A stretch of 64,000 nt of DNA, taken from Actinomycetota bacterium (GTDB taxonomy: Bacteria > Actinomycetota > Thermoleophilia > RBG-16-64-13). Position numbers and translations under genes: made by a program. The notes under the pieces are model-generated. The model was not told where the DNA came from and did not search any database. It saw only the letters and a list, made by a program, of their open reading frames with translations. The stretch lies in assembly GCA_016278725.1 (NCBI GenBank), contig JADQBG010000009.1:186001-250000 (forward strand), in the 5' to 3' direction. How positions within the stretch are numbered: position 1 is the stretch's first letter; each line of letters starts with the position of its first letter. This document shows, piece after piece, positions 52,818 to 62,093 of the stretch.

Positions 52818-55187
52818 TTACGATTCGCTTTCTTTGAGGGTGCCCTCAGGGCGCGGTCGGTACACCGCGCTGTGGTGGGCCCCGGCGGCCGCGCCGGCGG
52901 TCTTCCCGGCCTCCCCGGTTTCCCCCGGGACGTGATCCGAGTGGAGGTCGGCGGAGTGGGTGTCCGCATCGCCCTCTCCCACATCGAATCCCGGAGTGAT
53001 CCGCTCTAGCCACCGCGGCGTCCACCAGTTGGCCTCGCCGATCAGCACCATGGTCGACGGCACCAGCAACACCCGCACCAGAGTGGCATCTACCAGGATG
53101 GCCACGGCCAAACCTAGACCGATCTGCTTGACGGCGACATCGTCGCCGAAGACGAACCCTGTGAAGACCACCACCATGATGGCCGCCGCCGAGGTGATCA
53201 CCCTCCCTGTCGCGGCCAGCCCCCGCACCACGCTGTCCGCGTTGCTGTGGCCGGCGTCGTGCTCTTCTTGGATGCGCGAGAGCAGGAACACCTCGTAGTC
53301 CATGGACAGCCCGAAGAGGATGGCGAACATCAGCATGGGCAGGAAGGTGATGATCGGCGTCGTTTGCTCAACCCCGATGAGCTCGGCTCCCCAGCCCCAC
53401 TGGAAGACGGCCACGACCACGCCGTAGGCGGCGGCGATGGACAGGATGTTCATGACCGCGGCGGTCGCCGGGATGACGACCGAGCGGAAGACCATGGTCA
53501 GCAGGAGAAACGACAGTCCGATGACGGTGAGCATGAACCAGGGAAGCCGCTCGACCGTGCGCTCGGTGAAGTCGATCAGCATCGCCGATTGTCCGGCGAC
53601 GTGCGCCTGGGTGCCGGTGCCTTCCAGAGCCTGGGGCAGTAGCTCACCGCGCAGCTCGTGGACCAGAGCCTCGGTTTCCTCGGACTGGGGTCCGGTGGCG
53701 GGGGTCAGTTGCAGCACGGCTGCCGCTCCGTCGGGGCTGACCATCGGCGGCGAGACCTGGGCGACGTTCGCGGTTTGGCTCAAGCGCTCACGGAGGGCCG
53801 TGAGAAGCTCCTGGGAACCCTCAGCCGTCGGCGTTGCGGCGGCCACCGTGGGGGAGGTCGTCGCGGTCGTCGCCCCCTCATTCCCCTGAACCTCGCCGCC
53901 CGGCTCCGCGGGCAGGTCGAGAACCAGCAGCAGCGGCCCGTTGAAGCCTGGGCCAAAGCCTTCTTCGAGCAGATCGTACGCTTGGCGCCGGCTGCTGTCT
54001 TCGGCCTCCAGGCCGCCGTCGGGCATCGCGAGGTCGAGCGAGAGCGCGGGCAAGGCGAGCCCCAACAGAAGCGCCAATCCCACCACGAGCGACACCCAGG
54101 GCCGCGACTCCACCTTACGTCCCCAGCGTCCCCAGACCGATCCGGCCTCACCATCGCTGGGAGCCGATTTTCTGAGGCTCAGCCAGTCGATCCGGCGCCC
54201 AGCAACCCCCAGCAGGGCGGGGACCAGGGTAACCGACCCGACCACCATGACCGCGACTACCAGGGCGGCGCTGAAGCCCATGAGGGTGATGGCCGGGATC
54301 CCCGCCACCGTCAGGCCGGTGATGGCGATGATCACGGTTATGCCGGCGAAAAGGACCGCGCGGCCCGCGGTGGCCGTGGCCCGGCCCGCGGCTTCTGCTA
54401 CCTCGAGTCCATCGTGGAGGAAGCGTCGGTGCCGGGTGACGATAAAGAGGGCATAGTCGATGCCGACCCCCAGCCCGATCATGGTGCCCAGCATCAGTCC
54501 CACGGAGGACATGTCGAAGACGGCGGCACCGAGCCCGACGAGGGACAAACCGGTTGCCAGACCGCCAAGCGCCAGAGCTAGGGGCAGGCCCGCCGCGATT
54601 ACCGAACCGAACCCGACCACCAGTATCAAACCGGCGGCGAGCAGACCGACGACCTCGGCGCCGCGGGTTTGCGGTTCACGGGCAAAGCCGAGCAACTCTC
54701 CACCCAACTCTACCTGGACGCCCTGCGTACGTCCGACCTCCGCCGCATCTTCGAGGCGCTGGACGGCCTGGCTTCCGAGTTGCGCGAGCGGCTGGTCGTA
54801 GCGGACGTCGGCAAAGGCGATGGTTCCCGTCGAGGAGAGTGCTCCTCCTCGCCCCGACAGTGGATCGCCGACGAAGGAGACGTGGGGCAGAGCCACGATC
54901 GCGTCCAGGGTAGACTCCATCGCCTCTTGGGCTGCGGGTTCTTGAAGGCCTTCTGGAGCGGAGAAGACGATCCGGGCGGACCCTCCGGCCTGGCTGGGGA
55001 ACTCTTCTTCGAGAAGTTCGCGCGCCTGTTCGGATTCCGAGCCGGGCAGGCGGAAGTCGTCGACGAATTCACCGCCCCAGGTTCGCCCGCTGGCTACCGC
55101 CGCAATGACGATTACGATCCAAACGGCGACCACCAAGCGGCGTCGCCTTACGGCCCATTTCCCGAGGTTATAGAGGCTGCTTCCCAT
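52818..55187 (-). CDS. MMPL/RND-family transporter
   Basis: The protein has about 789 residues from the ATG at 55187 (GSSLYNLGKWAVRRRRLVVA). It has two repeats, each with one helix, a large extracellular loop and five further helices. Family motifs include GLGVGIDYALFIVTRHRRFL and FGLSMDYEVFLLSRIQEEHD, with Asp and Tyr for proton relay. It likely exports lipids or drugs. A divergent TetR gene and a palindrome lie just upstream. Confidence 0.92.
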   Translation of the reverse strand: MGSSLYNLGKWAVRRRRLVVAVWIVIVIAAVASGRTWGGEFVDDFRLPGSESEQARELLEEEFPSQAGGSARIVFSAPEGLQEPAAQEAMESTLDAIVALPHVSFVGDPLSGRGGALSSTGTIAFADVRYDQPLAQLGSQAVQRLEDAAEVGRTQGVQVELGGELLGFAREPQTRGAEVVGLLAAGLILVVGFGSVIAAGLPLALALGGLATGLSLVGLGAAVFDMSSVGLMLGTMIGLGVGIDYALFIVTRHRRFLHDGLEVAEAAGRATATAGRAVLFAGITVIIAITGLTVAGIPAITLMGFSAALVVAVMVVGSVTLVPALLGVAGRRIDWLSLRKSAPSDGEAGSVWGRWGRKVESRPWVSLVVGLALLLGLALPALSLDLAMPDGGLEAEDSSRRQAYDLLEEGFGPGFNGPLLLVLDLPAEPGGEVQGNEGATTATTSPTVAAATPTAEGSQELLTALRERLSQTANVAQVSPPMVSPDGAAAVLQLTPATGPQSEETEALVHELRGELLPQALEGTGTQAHVAGQSAMLIDFTERTVERLPWFMLTVIGLSFLLLTMVFRSVVIPATAAVMNILSIAAAYGVVVAVFQWGWGAELIGVEQTTPIITFLPMLMFAILFGLSMDYEVFLLSRIQEEHDAGHSNADSVVRGLAATGRVITSAAAIMVVVFTGFVFGDDVAVKQIGLGLAVAILVDATLVRVLLVPSTMVLIGEANWWTPRWLERITPGFDVGEGDADTHSADLHSDHVPGETGEAGKTAGAAAGAHHSAVYRPRPEGTLKESES

Positions 55188-55244
55188 GACTCCCCGCATC
55201 GTTGTGGTTTTGGGTTTTGTGCCTAGCCGGAAGTATGACACAGA

Positions 55245-55258
55245 ATGCCAGTTGGCAT
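55245..55258. promoter_or_regulatory. operator between MMPL and TetR genes
   Basis: ATGCCA-GT-TGGCAT is a perfect palindrome in the 110-bp divergent promoter region, a likely binding site for the adjacent TetR protein. Confidence 0.5.
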
Positions 55259-55298
55259 ATACTGACATATACGATCGAGGGGTGGTATCGTCCCCCGT

Positions 55299-55931
55299 AT
55301 GGAAAAGCACCGCGAAAGCATTGCAGGCAGGCCTCAGCAGAAGCAGCTAGGCCTCCGCCAGCGCAAGAAGGCTCAGACGCGGGAGGCGATCGAGGCCGTC
55401 GCCTTCGATCTGTTCTCCGAGCAGGGCTTCGAGCAGACCACGGTCGAGCAAATGGCCGAGCGGGCCATGGTTTCGCCGCGAACCTTCTTCCGCTACTTCT
55501 CCTCCAAAGAGGAGGTTCTCTTCGCCGGAGAACGGGAGGAGATCCGGCGGGCGGGGCGGCTGCTGGAGGAGCGCGGCGGTCAGGAGTCACTGGTCGAATC
55601 ACTCGAGGCGATTCTGGGCTCCTTGGCAAGCGAGTACGGGCTCGATCGAGAACGAAGACTCATCCGGGCCCGGCTGATCTCAGATCACCCCGCTTTGCTC
55701 TCGGCCTACATGGGTCTGATGCGCGATCTCGAGGCCGAAGTGGCTCACTTCCTTGCGCGCCGTCTGGGCGAGACCGCGGCCGCCGAGGACGTCCGTCTGC
55801 TGGCAGCCGTGTTCGTGGCGGTGTATCGCGCTTCGATTTTCCAGTGGGCTGATGCGGGGGGAAAGAGCGAGCTTCCCGACATTATCGCCGCCAACCTGAA
55901 GAAGTTGACCGGCGGCCTCCTCCGCATCTGA
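55299..55931 (+). CDS. TetR-family regulator, divergent from the MMPL transporter
   Basis: The 210-residue protein has the HTH RQRKKAQTREAIEAVAFDLF, then TTVEQMAERAMVSPRTFFRY and FSSKEEVLF. A helical ligand domain follows. It probably represses the divergent transporter and itself. The 3' end abuts the convergent ATP-grasp gene. Confidence 0.9.
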   Translation: MEKHRESIAGRPQQKQLGLRQRKKAQTREAIEAVAFDLFSEQGFEQTTVEQMAERAMVSPRTFFRYFSSKEEVLFAGEREEIRRAGRLLEERGGQESLVESLEAILGSLASEYGLDRERRLIRARLISDHPALLSAYMGLMRDLEAEVAHFLARRLGETAAAEDVRLLAAVFVAVYRASIFQWADAGGKSELPDIIAANLKKLTGGLLRI

Positions 55932-55932
55932 G

Positions 55933-57108
55933 CTACCGCCCGGCGCTCACCCTGAGGTACTGCCGCAGGTCGGCGTGCAGCACCTCTTGCAGTTCGGACA
56001 TGTCGTCCTCGGGAACCTCGACGAAGAGGAAGGCGAAAACCGGGTGACGCTTGAAGTCCGTGCGCCGCAGGTCGAGGGGGTGGGAGAACCGGGCCAGGAA
56101 GGCGTCGTAGTCCACGGACTCAATCGACTTGCCCGTCACGTCCGAGGGAATGTCCGCGACCACCAACCCGCACGCCCGACCCCGCCGTTGCTCGAGGAGC
56201 CGGGGCCAGTCCGGCCGAGCGTCCTCGAGATACATAGTGTAGGGGTCGAAGCCAAAGGCGTACCAGCTCATGTCGGCGGCGCACCAGCCGCCAAAGCGCA
56301 TGGGGTTGATCTCTACCGGGGTGATCCGGCCGTCGGTTCCGATGCGAAGCTCCGCATGGACGGGGAAGTTGCGCAGTCCGGCCAGCCGGCCGATCCGCTG
56401 CATATATCGCTCGAATTCAGCCTGCCAGCGCTCCATCAGATTGGGGGAGGTGTAGTAGACGCGGTCGCTGACATCTTTCCCCGAGGCGAATAGGTGGGCC
56501 ATGACGTTGAGCACCACGGCTTCGCCTTCATCGGTGAAGTAGGCGTCGACGGCGAATTCCTCACCCTCGATGACCTCCTCCAGGATGAAGCGGTCGAGGC
56601 CCAGTACTTTGTTCGGGTAGAGAGAGCGCGAGCGCACGACGTCGGCGCGCAACGCCGCCGTCACCTCCGGCCACTCTGGGTCCGACTGGACCACATGCAC
56701 CGCCACGCTGAAGAAACCCACGGCCGGCTTGATCACAAACGGTTTGGGAAAGGTGGCCGGATCGAAGTCGCCTAGGCCCTCGAGGGAGAGCTCGCGATAG
56801 GCATAGTCGGGATACATCTCACTGAGCAGTTCGCGAAAGACCGGTTTGTCTTTGAGCAGGTGGATTTGCCTGGGAAGATCGGTCTGCCCCAGATGCTCGG
56901 TGATCCAGCCGATGGAGTTCTCGGAGTTCGTGTAGAGGCGGGCTCCCGGAAGCGCGGCGCGCCGGGCAAATTCCGGCGAGGGCAGGAGTTCGGCGGAGCC
57001 TAGGTCGAGGCGCGAGCGAGCCACCTCGTTGTCGAGTACGGGACGGCCGGAAACCGCCACCGTCTGGGCGAGAAAGTCCGAAACGAAGGGCTCTTCGAGG
57101 ATGAACAC
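55933..57108 (-). CDS. ATP-grasp domain protein
   Basis: The 391-residue enzyme shows ATP-grasp elements: FPKPFVIKPAVGFFSVAVHV, the acidic ILEEVIEGEEFAVDAYF, and the Mg-binding HAELRIGTDGRITPVEINPM. These enzymes join a carboxylate to an amine or thiol using ATP. The substrate is not evident and there is no obvious pathway partner. TadA is 9 bp upstream on the same strand. Confidence 0.85.
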   Translation of the reverse strand: MFILEEPFVSDFLAQTVAVSGRPVLDNEVARSRLDLGSAELLPSPEFARRAALPGARLYTNSENSIGWITEHLGQTDLPRQIHLLKDKPVFRELLSEMYPDYAYRELSLEGLGDFDPATFPKPFVIKPAVGFFSVAVHVVQSDPEWPEVTAALRADVVRSRSLYPNKVLGLDRFILEEVIEGEEFAVDAYFTDEGEAVVLNVMAHLFASGKDVSDRVYYTSPNLMERWQAEFERYMQRIGRLAGLRNFPVHAELRIGTDGRITPVEINPMRFGGWCAADMSWYAFGFDPYTMYLEDARPDWPRLLEQRRGRACGLVVADIPSDVTGKSIESVDYDAFLARFSHPLDLRRTDFKRHPVFAFLFVEVPEDDMSELQEVLHADLRQYLRVSAGR

Positions 57109-57117
57109 GGGGCCGGG

Positions 57118-57603
57118 CTAACGGCGCTCGCCGAAGAACTCGCGCAAGAGGGCGCGGGACTCCTCGGCCAGCACGCCGGACGCCACCTCGGTCCGGTGGT
57201 TGAAGCCTGGGAGTTCGAGCAGGTTGACCAAAGAGCCCACGGCGCCCCCCTTGGCGTCGGGCGTTCCAAAGACCAGGCGGTCCAGGCGGGCCAGGAGCAC
57301 CGCCCCCGCGCACATGGGGCATGGTTCCACGGTCACATACAGGGTGGCGTCGAGCACCCGCCACCCGCCCAAAAGCGTGGAGGCGTCGCGGAGGGCGAGA
57401 ATCTCCGCATGCGCGGTCGGGTCGTTCCGGAACTCCCGCTCGTTACCGCGCAGGGCGAGTACCTCGCCGCGGCGGACCAGGGCCGCGCCGATGGGGACCT
57501 CCCCCCGCTCCCCGGCCTGGCGGGCGGCGTCCAGGGCCATGCGCATGAAGCGCTCATCCGCCCCCTTGATATCGGCTTCATTGGTCGCCTTCTCGTCGTT
57601 CAT
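57118..57603 (-). CDS. tadA: tRNA-specific adenosine deaminase
   Basis: The 161-residue zinc deaminase has HAE (65-67) and PCPMC (94-98), the full catalytic set. It converts A34 to inosine in tRNA-Arg(ACG), and that tRNA gene lies 2 kb away at 59465. The start ATG at 57603 adds a slightly long polar N-terminus. Confidence 0.93.
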   Translation of the reverse strand: MNDEKATNEADIKGADERFMRMALDAARQAGERGEVPIGAALVRRGEVLALRGNEREFRNDPTAHAEILALRDASTLLGGWRVLDATLYVTVEPCPMCAGAVLLARLDRLVFGTPDAKGGAVGSLVNLLELPGFNHRTEVASGVLAEESRALLREFFGERR

Positions 57604-57728
57604 CGTTCCTCTGCAGTCCCTCGGTCTCGGCCTCTACTAGGCACTCACGGTTGGCCCCCCGCTCACTCGGGAAAAGGCTCTCACACGGGGGAGCGGACAG
57701 GGAAGCCCGATGTCAAGGAGGAGCGGCC

Positions 57729-58064
57729 ATGAACGAGAGTGCCGCCAAAGAAGAAGCCGGTGGTGCAGTGGACCGCCGGGTGATCGTCGCCCGAGGCTGG
57801 ACCGAAGACCGTACCATCGAGGTACCCGAGAGCGCGCTCTTTGGTTTTCACGAGGCCGTCCTCATGGGTGAGGGCCCCCAATCGCCGATCCCCAAGCCGA
57901 TGTTGGGAGCCGTTCTCAAGTGCACCGATCTGCCTGAGGGCTGCGAGGACTTTGGCCCGACCTGCGAAGAGGGGGAGTGCCCGCACAACATCGAGGTGGT
58001 CGTGCCCCGGGACCGTAACGCTCCCGAGCTCTACCGCGAACTGAAAAGCCGGGTGGCAAAGTAA
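57729..58064 (+). CDS. small hypothetical protein with four cysteines
   Basis: The ATG at 57729 follows AAGGAGGAGCGG. The 111-residue protein has a beta-rich start (VDRRVIVARGWTEDRTIEVP) and a cluster CTDLPEGCEDFGPTCEEGEC that could hold a metal. No family is recognised. Confidence 0.7.
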   Translation: MNESAAKEEAGGAVDRRVIVARGWTEDRTIEVPESALFGFHEAVLMGEGPQSPIPKPMLGAVLKCTDLPEGCEDFGPTCEEGECPHNIEVVVPRDRNAPELYRELKSRVAK

Positions 58065-58279
58065 CCTTCAACAAATTCTCCGACCAATCAGCCTGCTCTG
58101 TCGAGCAAACATCAGCCGGGCTGGTTTGGAAGGTAAAGAATTCTTATCCTTCGATGTGGCTTTAAGACCGGTTGCTGCCCAACGTGGTGAAAGTGATTTG
58201 CCTGCTAAAGCGATAAATCCCGGAAGGGAAAGGCTCGCCCTATAAGGGCTGAGCCCCTGGTAAGACCATAAAATAGCTA

Positions 58280-58308
58280 TTGCTCAGACCAAATGCCGCG
58301 TGTAATAT
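58280..58308 (+). promoter_or_regulatory. sigma-70-type promoter
   Basis: TTGCTC (58280-58285) and TAATAT (58303-58308) have the ideal 17-bp spacing and lie 32 bp before the next start. Confidence 0.55.
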
Positions 58309-58339
58309 GTGAAAGAGAGCACATGAGAGGAGGCTCCTC

Positions 58340-58912
58340 GTGAGCACGCAGATCGATTTCACCCTATCACCGGCATTCGAGAAGCTCGGTCCGGAGCAGC
58401 GGGACAAGCTCGAGGAGATAGCCTTCTCGCAGAAGTTCCCGCCCGGCAAGTACGTCTTTCACCAGGGTGAGGAATCCTGGGGCGTCTATTTGGTAGCCAA
58501 GGGCCTGGCGGGCGTCGAAGTCGACGTCGGCGGGCAGGTCGTAGGTCTCCACGAAGTAGGCCCCGGAGCGCTCTTGGGCTGGTCGGGACTCACCCCGCCT
58601 CACACCTTTACCTGTTCGGCTATCGCCATCCAGGAAACGGAACTGATCGGCTTCCGCCTCGATGAGCTCCAGGCGGCCATGGACGCAGACGAAACCCTGG
58701 CCGGCGCTTTCCTGGGGGCTATCAACGGGATCGTCATCGATCGTCTGCGCGAGACGCAGAACCGGTTGGCAGAGTTCGTCTCCTGGTACCGCTACTGTCG
58801 GGGCTACCCCCTGAGCTATTCCCAGGAGGAGGCCACGATCGGCCGGGGCAAGCGGCCCAAGGCCCCTGAGTGGACTCGAGCCCTCGAAGACCTGGAGCCC
58901 GCCCGCCGGTAA
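58340..58912 (+). CDS. cyclic nucleotide-binding domain protein without HTH
   Basis: The 190-residue protein has the cNMP fold: FSQKFPPGKYVFHQGEESWG, VYLVAKGLAGVEVDV, and the phosphate-binding-like VGPGALLGWSGLTPPHTFTC. It lacks the usual Crp DNA-binding domain; the tail is short and charged. Start GTG 58340 follows AGGAGG within a GAGGAGGCTCCTC repeat that may lightly mask the ribosome site. Role unknown. Confidence 0.8.
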   Translation: MSTQIDFTLSPAFEKLGPEQRDKLEEIAFSQKFPPGKYVFHQGEESWGVYLVAKGLAGVEVDVGGQVVGLHEVGPGALLGWSGLTPPHTFTCSAIAIQETELIGFRLDELQAAMDADETLAGAFLGAINGIVIDRLRETQNRLAEFVSWYRYCRGYPLSYSQEEATIGRGKRPKAPEWTRALEDLEPARR

Positions 58913-59110
58913 ACTCCGAATCCTTGCGCGCGAGCGAGCGCAAGGCGGCAAGGGGGCCAGGGGGTCCAGTTCGTCTGGGCCCCCGCTTCCCCGCAGTGTC
59001 TGGCCAATCCGTGATCGCGCCCCCCTCGAGAGCGCGTATCGCCACAACCCGGTATGCTTCTATGCGCGAGCTGAGGCCGTGGCCATTGACCGGGAGCGGG
59101 GGACGCCGGG

Positions 59111-59380
59111 ATGAAGATCCGCGAAGAAGAAATCATTCATCAGTTCGAGAAGGCGAAAGCCCGTCTCGGCAAGGAAGAGATCTCGGACCGAGAATACGAG
59201 GGTCTGGCCGAGCAGGCCGCCGCCGAGGGGCGCCACTACGCCGCCGCTGTCTTTTACCATCTGGCCGAATCTCAGGCTCTGCCGAGCCCGGAGGCGGACA
59301 GGTACAAGGAGCTGACGCGGGAGATGCTCCGGAAGGTTGACGGACAGGGACAGGACTCGGGACTCGACCACCTGGACTGA
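59111..59380 (+). CDS. small helical hypothetical protein
   Basis: The 89-residue, all-helical, charged protein (MKIREEEIIHQFEKAKARLG, AAAEGRHYAAAVFYHLAESQ) ends just before a terminator. The central Ala-rich helix looks like a TPR-like hairpin. A weak GGGA site precedes the ATG. No family is recognised. Confidence 0.6.
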   Translation: MKIREEEIIHQFEKAKARLGKEEISDREYEGLAEQAAAEGRHYAAAVFYHLAESQALPSPEADRYKELTREMLRKVDGQGQDSGLDHLD

Positions 59381-59423
59381 CCGCCTAGACTGACCTCCGA
59401 GGCGCCCGGCCACTGTCATTGCT

Positions 59424-59454
59424 CGGGGCCGGAGTTCTTGTGGGGCCCCGTTTT
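59424..59454 (+). terminator. intrinsic terminator
   Basis: CGGGGCC and GGCCCCG pair around a 13-nt loop and are followed by TTTT, 44 bp after the small helical gene. Confidence 0.6.
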
Positions 59455-59464
59455 GCTTCTCTAG

Positions 59465-59538
59465 CGCGCCCGGCAGGATTCGAACCTGCGACCTTTGGTT
59501 TCGTAGACCAACGCTCTATCCAACTGAGCTACGGGCGC
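59465..59538 (-). tRNA. tRNA-Arg (anticodon ACG)
   Basis: A complete cloverleaf lies on the minus strand. Acceptor GCGCCCG pairs with CGGGCGC, the D-arm is AGCTCAGTTGGATAGAGC, the anticodon loop is CTACGAA (ACG) and the T-arm is GCAGGTTCGAATCCTGC. CCA is not encoded. ACG is read as ICG after TadA editing. Confidence 0.96.
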
Positions 59539-59542
59539 CTGG

Positions 59543-59634
59543 CGGAGAAGGAGGGATTCGAACCCTCGGTAGGAGTTTTTACTCCTACACTCGCTTAGCA
59601 GGCGAGCGCCTTCAGCCAACTCGGCCACTTCTCC
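59543..59634 (-). tRNA. tRNA-Ser (anticodon GCU)
   Basis: A type II tRNA on the minus strand: acceptor GGAGAAG with CTTCTCC, anticodon loop CTGCTAA (GCU), a long variable arm (TAGGAGTAAAAACTCCTA) and a T-arm. It is 4 bp upstream of tRNA-Arg and probably co-transcribed. Confidence 0.96.
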
Positions 59635-59737
59635 GCACTGCCGCTGCCACCAGGGGGATGAGCCCGCAGATGGCCGCGCGCGCGAAGGCTTATTGTAACA
59701 GCCGCTCAGTTCGCCGTCACGCGGGCCCCACCGCGTC

Positions 59738-60466
59738 TTAGCCCTGCTCCATCCCATAGATCGGCACCAGGGCGCCGGTCACCTTTGCCGCCTGCTCGGA
59801 CAGCAGGAAGAGGATGAGCTCCGCCACCTCCTCGGGTTGCACCCAGTGCTTGGTGTCGCTATCGGGAAGCAGGGCCCGGTTGCCGGGGGTGTCGATGTTC
59901 TTGGGGAGGATCGCGTTCACCCTTATGCTCCGCGGTTTTAGCTCGAGCGCGAGACTCTTTGTCAGCGTAAGGACGCCGCCCTTGGCCACCGCGTAGGCGA
60001 GTTGTCCGCCCCGGCCCTCGATGGGGAGTTCTCCGCCCACGTTCACGATCGCACTTCCGTCGGCCAGGTGGGGAACCGCCTCGCGTAGCACGTAAAAGAC
60101 GGCGTGCAGATTGGTGGCCAGCATGCCGTGCCAGGCCTCGTCGCCCAGGGTCGTGACTTTGCCCGCTCCCCAGTGGCCGATCAGGTTGACGACGCCGGTC
60201 AGCGGTCCGGGGCAGCCGAGCATGGCAATCATCAAATCCTTTGCCTGCGCCGAGTCCCTGAGATCGCAGGCGTGGATCAGACAGTCGGTCTCCGGCATGC
60301 CGAGCGAGGCGGCCAGATCTTCGAGCTTGTCGTGGCTACGCGAAACCAGGACCAGTTGGCTGCCGGCTTCTGCCAGGACGCGGGCGACGGCGGGTCCCAC
60401 GCCCCCGGTGGCCCCGGTGATGAGGGTGCGGTGTCCCCTTAGGTCTCCAGAAAAGTTCTTGGCCAT
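59738..60466 (-). CDS. short-chain dehydrogenase/reductase
   Basis: The 242-residue SDR has cofactor motif TGATGGVG (about 18-25), catalytic Tyr-x3-Lys in LAYAVAKGGVLTLTKSLALE, and the proline-rich INVNAILPKNIDTP-like segment. The usual Ser is replaced in the INVGGELP region, so activity is uncertain. The ZIP transporter gene is 37 bp upstream. Confidence 0.87.
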   Translation of the reverse strand: MAKNFSGDLRGHRTLITGATGGVGPAVARVLAEAGSQLVLVSRSHDKLEDLAASLGMPETDCLIHACDLRDSAQAKDLMIAMLGCPGPLTGVVNLIGHWGAGKVTTLGDEAWHGMLATNLHAVFYVLREAVPHLADGSAIVNVGGELPIEGRGGQLAYAVAKGGVLTLTKSLALELKPRSIRVNAILPKNIDTPGNRALLPDSDTKHWVQPEEVAELILFLLSEQAAKVTGALVPIYGMEQG

Positions 60467-60503
60467 GTTCAGCTCCTTGCGTGTTTCGAGAGGAATGGTT
60501 TCT

Positions 60504-61316
60504 CTATCCGAGTCCCACGTCGAGGACCATCATCACCGCAAAGCCCAGGATGGCTCCGGTGGTCGGCAGGTCGCTGCCTCCGGCCCGCTGGGACTCGGGA
60601 ATGAGCTCTTCGACGACCACGAAGATCATGGCTCCGGCGGCAAAAGCCAGGGCATAGGGCAGAAGGGGCTGGGCGAACACCACGGCCGCGGCACCGGCCA
60701 CGGCGGCGATTGGCTCCACCACCGCTGAGGCCTGCCCGTACAAGAAGCTCCTGGTTCGCGAAAACCCTTCGCGGCGGAGCGGCATCGATACCGCGGCTCC
60801 TTCGGGGAAGTTCTGAATACCGATGCCGAGGGCCAGCGCCACGGCCGCGGCTTGGCTGGCGGCGGGCAGATCGGCTGCCACCGCGCCAAAAGCGACTCCA
60901 ATGGCGAGGCCTTCAGGGATGTTGTGAAGCGTGATCGCCAGGACCAGGAGCACGCTTCGCTCCCAGTTCGTGCGGATGCCCTCCGCCTCCGCTTGAGGGA
61001 ACCCAAGGTGGAGGTGGGGCAGCACTCGGTCGATTCCCAGAAGGGTTGCCCCTCCCAGAACAAAGCCCACGAGCGGCGGCAGCCAGGTAGGTACCCCCTG
61101 ATCCGCGGCCAGTTCGATCGACGGGGCGAGCAGTGACCAGAAACTCGCGGCGATCATGACGCCGGCCGCGAAGCCCAGCATGCTGTCCATGACTCTTCGG
61201 CCCACCGAGCCGAACAGGAAGACCAGACCGGCTCCAAGCGCCGTCAGGGACCAGGTGAACAACCCCGCGACAAAGGCCTGCAGGATGGGACTTAGCCCAG
61301 TGAACGCGTCGACCAT
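60504..61316 (-). CDS. ZIP-family metal transporter
   Basis: The 270-residue membrane protein has about eight helices and the ZIP signatures HNIPEG (helix 4) and NFPEG (helix 5), with His and Glu metal ligands. It imports Zn, Fe or Mn; the specificity is not visible. Start ATG 61316. Confidence 0.9.
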   Translation of the reverse strand: MVDAFTGLSPILQAFVAGLFTWSLTALGAGLVFLFGSVGRRVMDSMLGFAAGVMIAASFWSLLAPSIELAADQGVPTWLPPLVGFVLGGATLLGIDRVLPHLHLGFPQAEAEGIRTNWERSVLLVLAITLHNIPEGLAIGVAFGAVAADLPAASQAAAVALALGIGIQNFPEGAAVSMPLRREGFSRTRSFLYGQASAVVEPIAAVAGAAAVVFAQPLLPYALAFAAGAMIFVVVEELIPESQRAGGSDLPTTGAILGFAVMMVLDVGLG

Positions 61317-61459
61317 GGGCTAACCCTACCGCCACCGCCCAATTCGGTAATCCTCGAGACGTACGACCATGGCCGTTCTGTCCGCTCCGGCTGGTACTTT
61401 TCCGTTACAAGACTTCAGTGTGGTAAAGCGGGGAGGGGGAAGAATCAAGGAAGTCAACT

Positions 61460-61476
61460 CGCCCCGTTTCGGGGCG
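61460..61476 (+). promoter_or_regulatory. hairpin upstream of an unknown gene
   Basis: CGCCCCG-TTT-CGGGGCG is a perfect 7-bp stem followed by GGTCTTTCT. It would lie in the leader if the gene starts at the TTG at 61504, where it could act as an attenuator or terminator. Confidence 0.4.
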
Positions 61477-61503
61477 GGTCTTTCTATCATTAGAGGGGAA
61501 CCT

Positions 61504-62016
61504 TTGGCAGACGAAGCAAAATCGGTATTGCGCTCGCGGCCCAGGCCACTCGGCGAAGGCGCGGAGGCGGTTCGTTCCGCGGCGCTCGCCCCGTCGCTGC
61601 TCGAGGTGGGTTCGCGATTGACGCATCGACGGGAACGGAACCGCACTCCGGCCGACATTAGCGAAGCCTGCTTGGAACTAATCACGGCGGTCGACCGTCT
61701 CGAGGCCGGGCTCAGCGAATGGCCCGATGGGTCGCGGCGGGGGTTCGTCAATGCGGTGGCGGCGACCCGCTTCATCGAACACATCGAGTACGAATGGAAC
61801 TTCAGTTCGTGCACCGCGGATCCGGAACTTCACGCCCGCTGGCTCAGCCTGCTTGGACGTGTGTTGGGCCTCGTAACGACGCTGAGAACCGCCACGGAGA
61901 AGAATGACCGTATCTCGGTTGGCCGCGTACTCAGCTCGCTGCGTGAGCTCAAGCCGCGGCTGTTGGGGCTGGAGGAAGAAGCCCGCGCCCAGATGCGTCC
62001 GGAACGAGGGGGATAG
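61504..62016 (+). CDS. hypothetical helical protein
   Basis: I start at the TTG at 61504, 4 nt after AGGGGAA; the frame is open back to an ATG at 61369, but the added segment contains a hairpin and is not protein-like. The 170-residue protein is helical (DISEACLELITAVDRLEAGL, RWLSLLGRVLGLVTTLRTAT) with a Trp/Glu/Tyr motif HIEYEWNF. No family is recognised. The start choice is the main doubt. Confidence 0.55.
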   Translation: MADEAKSVLRSRPRPLGEGAEAVRSAALAPSLLEVGSRLTHRRERNRTPADISEACLELITAVDRLEAGLSEWPDGSRRGFVNAVAATRFIEHIEYEWNFSSCTADPELHARWLSLLGRVLGLVTTLRTATEKNDRISVGRVLSSLRELKPRLLGLEEEARAQMRPERGG

Positions 62017-62093
62017 CATCGCTCGGGTTTCGAGTCTGAGGAAAACCGGGACCTACGGTAGCAGCAGGGGAGGCTGATTCGGAAGGGGACCGG

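Noticed and set aside
58075-58279. Riboswitch before the cyclic nucleotide-binding gene
   Set aside because: The region can fold, but the best promoter (58280-58308) lies downstream of it, and it fits no riboswitch consensus I know.
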